DNA from: Candidatus Eiseniibacteriota bacterium
GTDB lineage: Bacteria > Orphanbacterota > Orphanbacteria > Orphanbacterales > Orphanbacteraceae
NCBI GenBank assembly: GCA_024276995.1
Contig: JAJRWB010000020.1
Location: forward strand, 1 to 29,635
DNA: 29,635 nucleotides
Direction: 5' to 3'
Shown here: positions 6,612 to 13,612 of the stretch, in pieces
How positions within the stretch are numbered: position 1 is the first letter of the stretch
How the letters are laid out: the number at the start of each line of letters is the position of its first letter
Made by a program: the position numbers and the translations under genes
Notes under the pieces: model-generated
The model's database searches: none
Told to the model about the DNA's origin: nothing
What the model saw: the letters and a program-made list of their open reading frames with translations, nothing else

Positions 6612-7943
6612 TCAGATCGATCGGAGCATTTCGACCGTCTCATCGAAAGTGAAGCTCTCATCGGTTCCCTGTTTCAGAAAAGCGGTGATCGCGTCGATCT
6701 TGTCGATCGCCTCGTCGATCTTCGGGTCGCTTCCCTTCTTATAGATATTGTAGAGAATCGCCTCGCGGTTCTCGTTGTAGAGCGAGTAGAGGTTGATCAG
6801 CCGCATCATCGCCTCTTGGTGATCCTTCCTCGTCACCTCGTTGAACACACGGCTCTTGCTCACCGTGATGTCGATCGCGGGGTAGTGGCCGGCTGCGGCG
6901 AGCGCGCGTGTGAGGATCACGTGACCGTCGAGAATCGAACGGGTTTCGTCCGCCACCGGTTCGCTCATGTCGTCCCCTTCGACGAGGACGGTGTAGAAAG
7001 CGGTGATCGATCCCTTATCGGAGTTACCGGCACGCTCGAGCAGCTTCGGCAGCTCGCTGAAAACCGACGGCGTGAAGCCGGCGCGCGCCGGCGGTTCGCC
7101 GCAGGCGAGACCGACTTCGCGCTGGGCGCGGGCGAAGCGGGTGACCGAGTCCATCATGAGCATCACCTTCTTCCCCTGGTCCCGGAAATACTCCGCAATG
7201 GCGGTGGCGACGTACGCCGCCTTGAGGCGAACGAGAGAAGGCTCGTCCGACGTGGCGACCACGACGACCGAGCGTTTCATCCCCTCTTCGCCGAGAGAGT
7301 CTTCGATGAAATCGTTCACTTCGCGTCCACGCTCGCCGATGAGGGCGATCACGTTCACTTCCGCCTCGGTGTTGCGGGCGAGCATGCCGAGGAACGTCGA
7401 CTTCCCGCCTCCCGCGGCGGCGAAAAGGCCGACACGCTGCCCCTCGCCCACGGTGAGCACGCCGTCCATCGCCTTGATCCCCACGGCAAGAGGCTTGAGG
7501 ATTCGCTTGCGAACGAGCGGGTCGGGGGGGGAGGCCATCACCGGGTAGACCTCGCTCGTTCCGAGGGGTCCCTTGATATGGGCGTCCCGCGGATTGCCGA
7601 GACCATCGAGGACGCGGCCGAGAAGAGTGTCGCCCACCGGTACGGTGAGACAGCTCCCGGTGGGCACCACCTCGCTTTGCATGCCGATATTCGAAAGATC
7701 GCCGAGGGGCATGAGGAGCGCCTCGCTGCGGTCGAAGCCGACCACCTCCGCCTGGAGCGGCTCGTCGTGCGCCGGGTTGTGGATCAGGCAGAGTTCCCCC
7801 ACCCACGCCTCGGGAAGCACCGCCTTCACCACGATCCCCACCAGACCGGTGACGCGTCCCTTCACCTGCACCGGCGAAACGCGATCGAGCATCGCCCCGT
7901 ACGATCCGAAGTCGATGGCGGGTGTTTCGGAAGAGTCGGTCAT
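6612..7943 (-). CDS. sctN: Type III secretion ATPase SctN
   Basis: SctN is the F1-beta-like hexameric ATPase that unfolds substrates and releases chaperones at the export gate. The 443-aa product has the normal length. The Walker A loop is AAAGGGKST (residues 175-183), the catalytic glutamate region is [11 protein letters not shown] (Glu204), and Walker B is VMLMMDS with Asp265, followed by the family signature [20 protein letters not shown]. The C-terminal region ends with the helical domain typical of FliI/SctN. The ATG at 7943 lies six bases after the sctL stop. It is the clearest anchor gene of the operon. FliI and SctN are hard to separate by eye; the adjacent sctJ and sctQ make SctN more likely. 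Confidence 0.95.
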   Translation of the reverse strand: MTDSSETPAIDFGSYGAMLDRVSPVQVKGRVTGLVGIVVKAVLPEAWVGELCLIHNPAHDEPLQAEVVGFDRSEALLMPLGDLSNIGMQSEVVPTGSCLTVPVGDTLLGRVLDGLGNPRDAHIKGPLGTSEVYPVMASPPDPLVRKRILKPLAVGIKAMDGVLTVGEGQRVGLFAAAGGGKSTFLGMLARNTEAEVNVIALIGERGREVNDFIEDSLGEEGMKRSVVVVATSDEPSLVRLKAAYVATAIAEYFRDQGKKVMLMMDSVTRFARAQREVGLACGEPPARAGFTPSVFSELPKLLERAGNSDKGSITAFYTVLVEGDDMSEPVADETRSILDGHVILTRALAAAGHYPAIDITVSKSRVFNEVTRKDHQEAMMRLINLYSLYNENREAILYNIYKKGSDPKIDEAIDKIDAITAFLKQGTDESFTFDETVEMLRSI

Positions 7944-7949
7944 GAGAGG

Positions 7950-8594
7950 CTACCCCCGCTTCCCTGATGTGAGCGCCTTTTCGATCACTTTCAGCTGCGT
8001 CTCGAGCGTGGCGTCGATGATGCCGAGATCCGATTCGATGACACACCCACCGGCGGACACGTCGGGATCCTCGCGGATTTCCAGTTCCTTTCCCTTTCCT
8101 ACCTCGTCGAGAAGCCGCTTCCGATCCTTCTTCAATTTCTTCATATCGGAAGGATTGACGCGGATCTCGATCCGTTCTCCGCCCCGGGCGCTGCGCATGG
8201 CGCGACCGACGATATCGGTGAACGCCGACTCATTCGCTTCGAGTTCGCGTCCGAGGATCTTCCCGGCGATCTTCACCGACAGGCCGAGAATCTCGTCGCG
8301 CGATTCTTCCAGCAGTTTCCGCTTCGTAGCCCGGAAGCCCGTGATCAGTTCGTTTAGCGAGGAGATTCCCTCTTCGTAGCCGGCGGCGCGCGCCTCCTCC
8401 CGTATGCCGTCCGCCTCGGCACGTGCCTTCTCGATGATTTCCCGCGCCTTTTCCTCCGCGCCGGCGAGAATCTGCTTCCCTTCCTCCTGCGCCAAGTGAA
8501 CGTCTCGCTTGATCACCTTCCGACCGTCCGCCCCGGTCGCGCCCGGGCGATCTTCTTCGCCGGCGCCGCCGCCCTTCACGATCCTTCCTTTCAT
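7950..8594 (-). CDS. sctL: ATPase stator/regulator SctL (FliH/YscL/HrpE family)
   Basis: SctL dimers tether the SctN ATPase to the sorting platform. The 214-aa product has a flexible Gly-rich start (residues 1-25), a long charged helix (about 30-100, with EEKAREIIEKARAEADGIRE) and a FliH/HrpE-like C-terminal domain (about 100-210, with RIEIRVNPSDM, then ISAGG-like DVSAGGCVIESDLGIIDATL). The C-terminal GGC-x(2)-ES-x(3)-IDA pattern is typical of the family. I chose ATG 8594, which overlaps the stop of the preceding gene as ATGA. An open frame continues further upstream, but that part lies over the preceding gene and lacks family character. The stop TAG lies six bases before sctN. Confidence 0.9.
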   Translation of the reverse strand: MKGRIVKGGGAGEEDRPGATGADGRKVIKRDVHLAQEEGKQILAGAEEKAREIIEKARAEADGIREEARAAGYEEGISSLNELITGFRATKRKLLEESRDEILGLSVKIAGKILGRELEANESAFTDIVGRAMRSARGGERIEIRVNPSDMKKLKKDRKRLLDEVGKGKELEIREDPDVSAGGCVIESDLGIIDATLETQLKVIEKALTSGKRG

Positions 8595-9316
8595 GAATCT
8601 CCTCTTGCGAGCGCCTGGGAGCTTTCCCTCGAAAGGATCGTCCCCATGCGCTCCAGGATTTCTTCGCCCACCACATCGCGATCGTCCCTTTCCCGTAGGG
8701 CGAATTCGTTGCGCCACCGGAGAAGGAAGATTCCCACGGGACGGCTCATCCTCTGGGCGAGCATCTCCGCGGTGCGGCGCGCGCAGCCCGACAGGGCGAC
8801 GGCGATCTTTCCGATTCCCACCAGGCCGACAAGGTCGCCTTCGCCGCCCGCGGAGTCGACGGCGCGACGTATCAGCTCGAGCGCTCTCGCACGTGCGGGA
8901 TCGGTACTCTTCTCTTCTCCTCCACCACCACCCGCCGCGTCGAGTTCGGCTTCTTCCGCGAGAAGCCGTGAAATGCCGGCGGTGTCGTCGCCGCAAGAAC
9001 CTTTCAAGAGACGAAGCACCTCACGGCTCCTGTCGCCGCCGCCGATGCGCGAGATCTCACGCAGCCCGGCATCCTGGACGATTCGATACAGTTCGCTCCG
9101 GCTGAGCAGGAGCAGCGCACCCACGATGCCCTCCCTCTCCCGCTCGGCCACGAGGGCGAACCGGGAGAAGACGTGCCGCCTCAAGCGGGCGGCGAGAGCG
9201 GGGGAGGGCGGTTTCACATCGAGATCGTCGCTCTTCGCCGAGCGGAGCGCCGGCCAGAGGGCGCGGACCACCTGGCGGGCCGACTCGGGCCGCACCGCGG
9301 CGAGAAACGTCAGCAC
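8591..9316 (-). CDS. SctK-position protein, C-terminal part after an in-frame TAG
   Basis: The frame ending at 8591 gives 241 residues from a GTG at 9316. It is an alpha-helical protein with LTFLAAVRPESARQVVRALW near its start and LLLLSRSELYRIVQDAGLRE in the middle. The latter resembles the weakly conserved core of SctK-type proteins, with some FliG flavour. Coding-like sequence runs on upstream without a usable start codon to TAG 9398-9400 (RRARIEDALDLHWTWLVDAL), and the 75-codon piece before the TAG is in the same frame. The GTG has only a GGAG 14 bases away. The gene sits between sctJ and sctL, where sctK (or fliG in flagella) is found. SctK links the sorting platform to the inner ring. 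Identification rests mainly on position; family homology is uncertain. Confidence 0.6.
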   Translation of the reverse strand: MLTFLAAVRPESARQVVRALWPALRSAKSDDLDVKPPSPALAARLRRHVFSRFALVAEREREGIVGALLLLSRSELYRIVQDAGLREISRIGGGDRSREVLRLLKGSCGDDTAGISRLLAEEAELDAAGGGGGEEKSTDPARARALELIRRAVDSAGGEGDLVGLVGIGKIAVALSGCARRTAEMLAQRMSRPVGIFLLRWRNEFALRERDDRDVVGEEILERMGTILSRESSQALARGDS

Positions 9317-9397
9317 GAGCGCGGGGGGTTCTCCATCAAGGGCGTCGACGAGCCATGTCCAATGGAGATCGAGCGCGTCTTCGATGCGCGCGCGCCG

Positions 9398-9625
9398 CTA
9401 CATGTCAAGCCACACGCTCCCGAGCGCGGCGCGCCTGTCGGGAGGGAGAAGCGAAACCGCCTCGTATTCACGCCGCATCTCGTCGCCGTCGAGAGAAGGA
9501 ACGCGCGATCCGATGTCGGCGGCGGGCGGAAAGCCGGCACGGTGCGCCGCGAGAAGAAATCCCCTCGCGAAGGAAGTGCGCTCGTCGAGACGCTCCCTCT
9601 CCCGGTCTCTCATCCGATCGCTCAT
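9398..9625 (-). CDS. SctK-position protein, N-terminal part ending at an in-frame TAG
   Basis: A 75-residue product starts at ATG 9625, behind a strong GGGGGGAA ribosome site and 17 bases after the sctJ stop. It begins MSDRMRDRERERLDERTSFA and continues with a helical segment ending SLLPPDRRAALGSVWLDM before TAG 9398-9400. The strong ribosome site shows that this is the real start of the gene after sctJ. Read through the TAG, it would join the downstream frame into a 343-residue protein (plus the amber position). Alternatives are an independent 75-aa protein followed by a second gene starting at GTG 9316, or a gene broken by a point mutation or assembly error. Confidence 0.6.
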   Translation of the reverse strand: MSDRMRDRERERLDERTSFARGFLLAAHRAGFPPAADIGSRVPSLDGDEMRREYEAVSLLPPDRRAALGSVWLDM

Positions 9626-9642
9626 CCGCCGTTCCCCCCGGT

Positions 9643-10443
9643 CTACTCTCCCCCGTCCGCCATCTCCGCTCCCCGGGCGGCGAGTTCCGATAGTTGCCCG
9701 GTGAGAGAGCGGTTCTTCATGAGAAGCACCGCGAGAAGAACGATCATCACGCCGCACAGCGCCGCGAGAGGGAGGAACCACGCCGTGCCGGTTGCAGCAC
9801 TCCTCGGAGGGTCGACCATTTTCGGCGTCACCCTCTTGGCGACCACGGTCACATGGTCCGCGCTGAGCCCCTCCACGCTGCTTGCCACGAGCTTCCTGAT
9901 ATCCATTTCATCGATCCGCTCTTCCGGCGGAACGCTCCCTTCGACCTTCCACTGCTTCACCATCACCGCGGCGGTCGCCCTCGGCGGCTCCTCTCCTTCC
10001 ATCACCTGCCGGAGGGGGTCCTTTTCCGGTATCGAAACGTGAACCCGCGCGTCGATCACCGACGGCATCGCCTCTATGGTCGCCGCGAGTTCGCCGCAGA
10101 GCGCCTGCAGAAAGAGAGCCTTCTCCTCGGTTTCGGTGGGGATCAGTTTCGATTTGCCGAAGAACTCGGCGAATCCCTTCGGTCTCTCGCGAGGCAGGTC
10201 GTTCTCCACGAGAACCTGCCACGCATCGCTCGCGTCGCCGGGCGCCACGGTGACGGTCCACGTTTTCTCCTGGCCGCTTTCGTTCGGGATCTTCTGGGCC
10301 GCGATGCCGTTATTCCTCAGAACGACGATCACCTCGGTGGCGGCCTCTTCCGAAAGCCCCGAGTGAAGCTCCATCGTGTTGCAGCCTGTGACGACGAGAA
10401 GAAAAAGCGCGGCCATGGCGATTCGGACGGTTCGTCTCTTCAT
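9643..10443 (-). CDS. sctJ: Inner-membrane ring lipoprotein SctJ (YscJ/PrgK/EscJ family)
   Basis: SctJ forms the periplasmic inner-membrane ring of injectisomes. The 266-aa product has a lipoprotein signal peptide with lipobox VVTGC (lipidated Cys21). Next come the family signature MELHSGLSEEAATEVIVVLR, a ring-building domain with VTVAPGDASDAWQVLVENDL then PRE, and the second domain with MPSVIDARVHVSIPEKDPL. A transmembrane segment lies at about residues 221-242 with a short cytoplasmic tail. This is the single best argument for a non-flagellar system, since flagella use the larger, non-lipidated FliF. Start ATG 10443 has GGGAG about 11 bases upstream; sctI ends 69 bases before it. Stop codon is TAG. 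Confidence 0.96.
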   Translation of the reverse strand: MKRRTVRIAMAALFLLVVTGCNTMELHSGLSEEAATEVIVVLRNNGIAAQKIPNESGQEKTWTVTVAPGDASDAWQVLVENDLPRERPKGFAEFFGKSKLIPTETEEKALFLQALCGELAATIEAMPSVIDARVHVSIPEKDPLRQVMEGEEPPRATAAVMVKQWKVEGSVPPEERIDEMDIRKLVASSVEGLSADHVTVVAKRVTPKMVDPPRSAATGTAWFLPLAALCGVMIVLLAVLLMKNRSLTGQLSELAARGAEMADGGE

Positions 10444-10512
10444 GCTTCCAATGACTCCCTCCCGGTCAGAGAACCAGACGAGAAGTTCGAGCCGGACCGA
10501 TCGACCGCCGGC

Positions 10513-11106
10513 CTAGACGTTCGTCTGGAAGATCGTCTTCATGCCGCTCACGCTCTGCTCCACCGCCTTGCTCAGCACCTCCGTACTCTGTGCGATCCGG
10601 TGCGCGCGGATCTGGATCGAGAGCAGTTCCTGGGCGGAGAATTTCTGTCCCGACGCCATCTTGTCGAGCACCGTCTCCAGGTTCCCATACTCTACGCCAA
10701 ACTCATCGAGGCGATCGACCATTTTGTCTTTCCACGCGCCTCCCTCCACGTTGGGCGATTGGCTCTTCATCTGGAGAAAGACCTCCTTCGATCGGCGGAT
10801 CCGGACGGCGAAGTAGCGAACCTGCTCCGGGCGGCTGAGCGGGGCGACCTTCGTGTCGAATTCCTGTTGGAGCTTCGCCTGCTCCGCCGGAGAGATCTGG
10901 TTGATCTGCGTCTTTACGTCGGTCTGGAGGACCTGTTTCGTCGCCTCGATTTCATCCGCGGGCGTCGCGCCCTTCTGTTTCATCACCTCGTCGAATTTCG
11001 ACGGCCCGGTCTTCTTCGCCCCACCCGCCTGCGAGGCGAGATCCCCACCCGCCTGGCCGATCTTGCGGATCGCGTCGCCGCCGGGGCCCTGTATCGGATC
11101 TGCCAT
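10513..11106 (-). CDS. sctI: Inner rod protein SctI (YscI/PrgJ/HrpB-like)
   Basis: SctI forms the inner rod or anchor of the needle and is an early export substrate. The 197-aa product lacks a signal peptide and is largely helical. The C-terminal 45 residues (FSAQELLSIQIRAHRIAQST, then a helix ending SGMKTIFQTNV) match the pattern of rod and needle subunits: LL-x-(L/I)-Q, a polar helix, and a Val-Ser-Gly-x-K segment. It is longer than typical SctI, with a Gly/Ala-rich N-terminus and a motif SKFDEVMKQKG (about 36-46) that recurs in SctP. I chose ATG 11106, preceded by GGGAG; the frame is open further upstream but lacks protein character there. It is the first structural gene after the sigma-factor gene. 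Confidence 0.8.
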   Translation of the reverse strand: MADPIQGPGGDAIRKIGQAGGDLASQAGGAKKTGPSKFDEVMKQKGATPADEIEATKQVLQTDVKTQINQISPAEQAKLQQEFDTKVAPLSRPEQVRYFAVRIRRSKEVFLQMKSQSPNVEGGAWKDKMVDRLDEFGVEYGNLETVLDKMASGQKFSAQELLSIQIRAHRIAQSTEVLSKAVEQSVSGMKTIFQTNV

Positions 11107-11246
11107 GATGAAAATCACTCCCTTCCGATGTGAACTCTTCCGCGGACGGGCCCTTCCCCTTGTTCCGCCCGGCCCGCGCCGCATCTTCGCCACCTTATCG
11201 CGCCCGGAACCGCCGCGGTTGCGTCCTTCTCGCGGTGTCCCAACGA

Positions 11247-11912
11247 TCAGGAAGGCGCCTCCAGGCCCTGTTCGCGGACGAGGGTGAGAAGCTTCTTGAG
11301 CGCCCTGGCGTGGAGGCGACATGTCCATGACTTCGAAAGACCGATCTTCGCCCCCGCCTCCTCCAAATTCAGATGGTTGAAGTAGTAGTCCTCGATCACC
11401 GAGCGCTCCTTCTCGTCGAGTTTCGCCACGCACGCTCTCATAACCAACGACAATTCAGCGACTTCCGTGACCTCATCCGGTAGCGCGCGCTCATCGGCGA
11501 GATCGATCGGCGCTTCGTCGCTGTTCAGCGAGAGGATCTTCGCCGCCGCGATTTTCTCGATGATGTCCTTCGTCTGTTCGATCTGCTCTTCGAGGGAAAT
11601 CATACGGTGACCAGCGGCGGTGCTCTCGGTCGACTCCCGAAGGAGTTCGTTCGATGCCGAATCGTAGGTGATTTCCCTATTGGCGGAACCGCGAAACCAC
11701 GACATCTTCCGGATGCCGTCGTAGATCGCACCCCTAATACGATAGTAAGCGAATGTTTTGAAAAGGATACCCCGCGAAGGATCGAAACGCCGACTCGCCT
11801 CGACGAGTCCGAGCCGGCCGAACGCGACGAGGTCGTCGATTTCGACGAAAGAGGGCAAAGAACGGAGCAGTTTCCGGGCAAGCGCCTCGACCAGCGGAAG
11901 ATGCTGATCCAC
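11247..11912 (-). CDS. FliA/WhiG-type alternative sigma factor
   Basis: The 221-aa product is a sigma-70-family factor of the FliA class. Region 2 spans about residues 1-75: LPLVEALARKLLRSLPSFVE, IDDLVAFGRLGLVEASRRFD then PSRGILFKTFAYYRIRGAIYDGIRK. Region 4 lies near the C-terminus (ERSVIEDYYFNHLNLEEAGA and a helix-turn-helix KIGLSKSWTCRLHARALKKL). FliA-type factors direct transcription of flagellar or, in chlamydiae, other late genes. Here it is the first gene before the type III operon and may control it or its substrates. Start is GTG 11912; an in-frame TAA two codons upstream limits the N-terminus, which is therefore short, and no clear ribosome site precedes it. A promoter is proposed at 12028-11998. 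Stop is TGA. Confidence 0.9.
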   Translation of the reverse strand: MDQHLPLVEALARKLLRSLPSFVEIDDLVAFGRLGLVEASRRFDPSRGILFKTFAYYRIRGAIYDGIRKMSWFRGSANREITYDSASNELLRESTESTAAGHRMISLEEQIEQTKDIIEKIAAAKILSLNSDEAPIDLADERALPDEVTEVAELSLVMRACVAKLDEKERSVIEDYYFNHLNLEEAGAKIGLSKSWTCRLHARALKKLLTLVREQGLEAPS

Positions 11913-11971
11913 CAGGTTTTAAGCAGCGTGATTCACCGGCACCTCGAGCCGGAGTGAGATAGAACCCGACC

Positions 11972-11991
11972 GCGGCCTTTTGCCAGGCCGC
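11972..11991 (-). promoter_or_regulatory. Hairpin at the 5' end of the sigma-factor transcript
   Basis: A perfect 6-bp stem (GCGGCC/GGCCGC) with an 8-base loop lies immediately downstream of the proposed -10 box, so the transcript would begin with it. Terminal hairpins of this kind can stabilise an mRNA. Seen in sequence; role inferred. Confidence 0.35.
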
Positions 11992-11997
11992 CTGGTA

Positions 11998-12028
11998 AGA
12001 ATAGCACGCCGGGGCGCGGGGGTGTCAA
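11998..12028 (-). promoter_or_regulatory. Candidate promoter of the sigma-factor/T3SS operon
   Basis: On the minus strand a perfect TTGACA (12023-12028) is followed after 19 bases by TATTCT (11998-12003), which is preceded by TGC as in extended -10 promoters. Transcription would start near 11,991, about 80 bases before the GTG start. The spacer is long and the -10 matches in only 4 of 6 positions, so confidence is moderate. No other strong promoter is seen between it and sctI. Confidence 0.45.
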
Positions 12029-12115
12029 TAAAGGGAGGAAGGGGGAATAGAGGGCGGATCGCCCCCGCGATGCGCCTGAAAACACCGGGAAAGACTCGAA
12101 ATGCCCTTTTATTTC

Positions 12116-12144
12116 TTTACAATTATCCCGATTGCTGCTATACT
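12116..12144 (+). promoter_or_regulatory. Promoter of the secreted PPC-domain gene
   Basis: TTTACA (12116-12121) and TATACT (12139-12144) are separated by exactly 17 bases; each box matches the sigma-70 consensus in 5 of 6 positions. It lies in a local AT-rich patch in otherwise GC-rich DNA. Transcription would begin near 12,151, giving a leader of about 215 bases to the ATG at 12367. Confidence 0.65.
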
Positions 12145-12150
12145 TCTCAA

Positions 12151-12305
12151 CGTCCCTCATGTAAGAGAATTGCCGCTGCGGGACGAAAGCACAAGAAACT
12201 CTAAAGTCTAAACGGAATTTTGCACTCATAGTTGATTTTCGGGGGAAATCTTCGGAAATCGGAAGGGAGGTTTTGTCTGGGCATAAATGTTCCCGTGGGC
12301 CACGG
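12151..12305 (+). promoter_or_regulatory. Structured leader of the PPC-domain gene
   Basis: The predicted transcript begins with CGTCCC (12151-12156), which pairs with GGGACG (12180-12185) over a 23-base loop. A GATTT/AAATC repeat lies mid-leader and a perfect CCGTGG-G-CCACGG palindrome at 12293-12305. I recognise no known riboswitch. No gene is seen in the stretch from 11,913 to 12,366 apart from these regulatory elements. Confidence 0.35.
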
Positions 12306-12366
12306 TCTTCGCGGCCGGGCCATCGAATTTCGGCCATGTTCCGCACCAAACCATAGGGAAGACAAG

Positions 12367-13434
12367 ATGATGAAAAATGCTATCTTTCTTAGCGCAGCTC
12401 TGGTGTTGTGCGCCGGACTTGCTCCGGCATCCAATCCGCTGATCACCAACAATGTCCAGGATGTCATCGACGCCAAGAATGCCGCGATTACCCACAGCAC
12501 CCTCACACCGGGACTCCCCGTGGGCGGTGAGAATATCGCAAGCGCCACTCCGATTCCGGCCCTTCCTTTCCTCGATACCGGTGACACGGGACTCTACCTC
12601 AATGACTACGACGAAGCGTGCCCTTTCACCGGATCGACGGCCCCCGATGTGGTCTACTCGTTCACACCGACCGCGGATATATCGGTCAATATCAACCTTT
12701 GCGGTGAAGGAACTCAATACGACACCAAGGTTTACGTGTACGAGAACACCGTGGGCAACGTAGTGGGCTGCAACGACGATTTCTGCTCCAACAGCTGGAC
12801 GCCATACGCGTCGGCGATCGAATGCCTCCCGATGCTCGCCGGCAACACCTATTACATCGTGGTCGACGGCTATGGAACCGCATCAGGACCGTATGAACTG
12901 AGCGTCGCTGAATGTATTCCCCCCGAACCGTGCGATCCGACATGCCCTCCGAACGCTATGCTCGAGGGTGAAGCCGACTGTGCGGACGACCAGGACGACT
13001 TCTACAACGCCGGCTGCAACGGAACACCGAACACCTTCACCGATCTGCCGTGCGATGCCGATCCGAAGGTGGTTTGCGGCACATCCGGCAATTACCTGTT
13101 CGGCGGCGTGGAGTATCGGGACACCGACTGGTACCGGATTTCCTGGCCCGGCGGAACTTTGAGGGCCTCCGTCTGTGCGGCATTCCCGCCGGCGCTCGCA
13201 ATTCTCGATGCCGTCTGTCCGGTGGTCAGCGACTACTGCTTCCAGACCGGCGTAGCGAACGAGGAGGTCGTCTGCGAAGTTCCCCTTTCGCCGGGTAACT
13301 ACTACATATTTGTTTCCACGGTTGATTTCGTGGGAACGGCCTGCGGCTCACCCTATACCCTGACGGTCAACGGATGTCCTGGAACGGCAACAGAAGGGAC
13401 ATCTTGGGGAGATGTGAAAGACCTCTTCCGATAG
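12367..13434 (+). CDS. Secreted protein with two PPC-like beta domains
   Basis: The 355-aa product has a signal peptide (residues 1-21, ending GLAPA) and is Cys- and acidic-rich. Residues about 85-190 and 230-340 each resemble bacterial pre-peptidase C-terminal (PPC) jelly-roll domains. The first has APDVVYSFTPTADISVNINL, YDTKVYVYE and NTYYIVVDGYG; the second has DWYRISWPGGTLRASVC and GNYYIFVSTVDF. PPC domains usually accompany secreted enzymes or bind surfaces; no catalytic domain is visible here. The C-terminus ends SWGDVKDLFR, unlike the FlgD-like sorting tails of the neighbouring genes, so it may use another export or anchoring route. I chose ATG 12367 because it directly precedes the signal peptide and follows AGGGAAG by about 8 bases. 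It converges on the cohesin/dockerin operon. Confidence 0.82.
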   Translation: MMKNAIFLSAALVLCAGLAPASNPLITNNVQDVIDAKNAAITHSTLTPGLPVGGENIASATPIPALPFLDTGDTGLYLNDYDEACPFTGSTAPDVVYSFTPTADISVNINLCGEGTQYDTKVYVYENTVGNVVGCNDDFCSNSWTPYASAIECLPMLAGNTYYIVVDGYGTASGPYELSVAECIPPEPCDPTCPPNAMLEGEADCADDQDDFYNAGCNGTPNTFTDLPCDADPKVVCGTSGNYLFGGVEYRDTDWYRISWPGGTLRASVCAAFPPALAILDAVCPVVSDYCFQTGVANEEVVCEVPLSPGNYYIFVSTVDFVGTACGSPYTLTVNGCPGTATEGTSWGDVKDLFR

Positions 13435-13452
13435 GAACGCGGGCCACAAGCT

Positions 13453-13468
13453 CTCTCCACAAGGAGAG
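13453..13468. terminator. First hairpin between convergent genes
   Basis: A perfect 6-bp stem (CTCTCC/GGAGAG) with an ACAA loop lies 18 bases after the PPC-gene stop. It has no T-run of note and probably works, if at all, together with the larger hairpin that follows. Confidence 0.3.
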
Positions 13469-13479
13469 TGCTTACACGA

Positions 13480-13510
13480 ATCGGGCGCCGGCTTTCAGTC
13501 GGCGCCCGAT
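13480..13510. terminator. Bidirectional terminator-like hairpin
   Basis: A perfect 11-bp GC-rich stem (ATCGGGCGCCG with its complement) encloses a 9-base loop. It lies between two convergent genes, 46 bases after one stop and about 100 bases after the other. There is only a short TTT after it on the plus strand. Position and stem strength fit a shared terminator; the weak T-run lowers certainty. Confidence 0.55.
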
Positions 13511-13612
13511 CGATTTGCACTCCGGAACACTGATCCGGTCTTTCGACATCAGGCGAACAGGCGAGGAAAGCGACATCGCCCTCTCTCGCCTGCTCAACAG
13601 CTTCATGTTTTA

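Noticed and set aside
2619-9625. TAG reassigned to an amino acid throughout the genome
   Set aside because: Seven genes of the same operon (sctI, sctJ, sctL, sctQ, fliO, sctR, sctT) end in TAG at positions that fit their families or gene boundaries, so TAG works as a stop here.
11160-11210. Sigma-28-like -10 element (GCGCGATAA) between the sigma gene and sctI
   Set aside because: No TAAA-like -35 lies at the required distance, and the match to GCCGATAA is incomplete.
443-11912. Reading the export genes as an ordinary flagellar operon
   Set aside because: SctJ is a single-membrane-segment lipoprotein with the YscJ signature, not FliF. SctI and two-SpoA SctQ are present, and no hook, rod, filament or motor genes are seen. 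Only fliO and the SctR signal peptide point to flagella.
12151-12200. Possible cyclic-di-GMP (GEMM-type) riboswitch in the leader, because of GGGACGAAAGC
   Set aside because: The flanking conserved GEMM elements and the second stem are missing; only a short resemblance remains.
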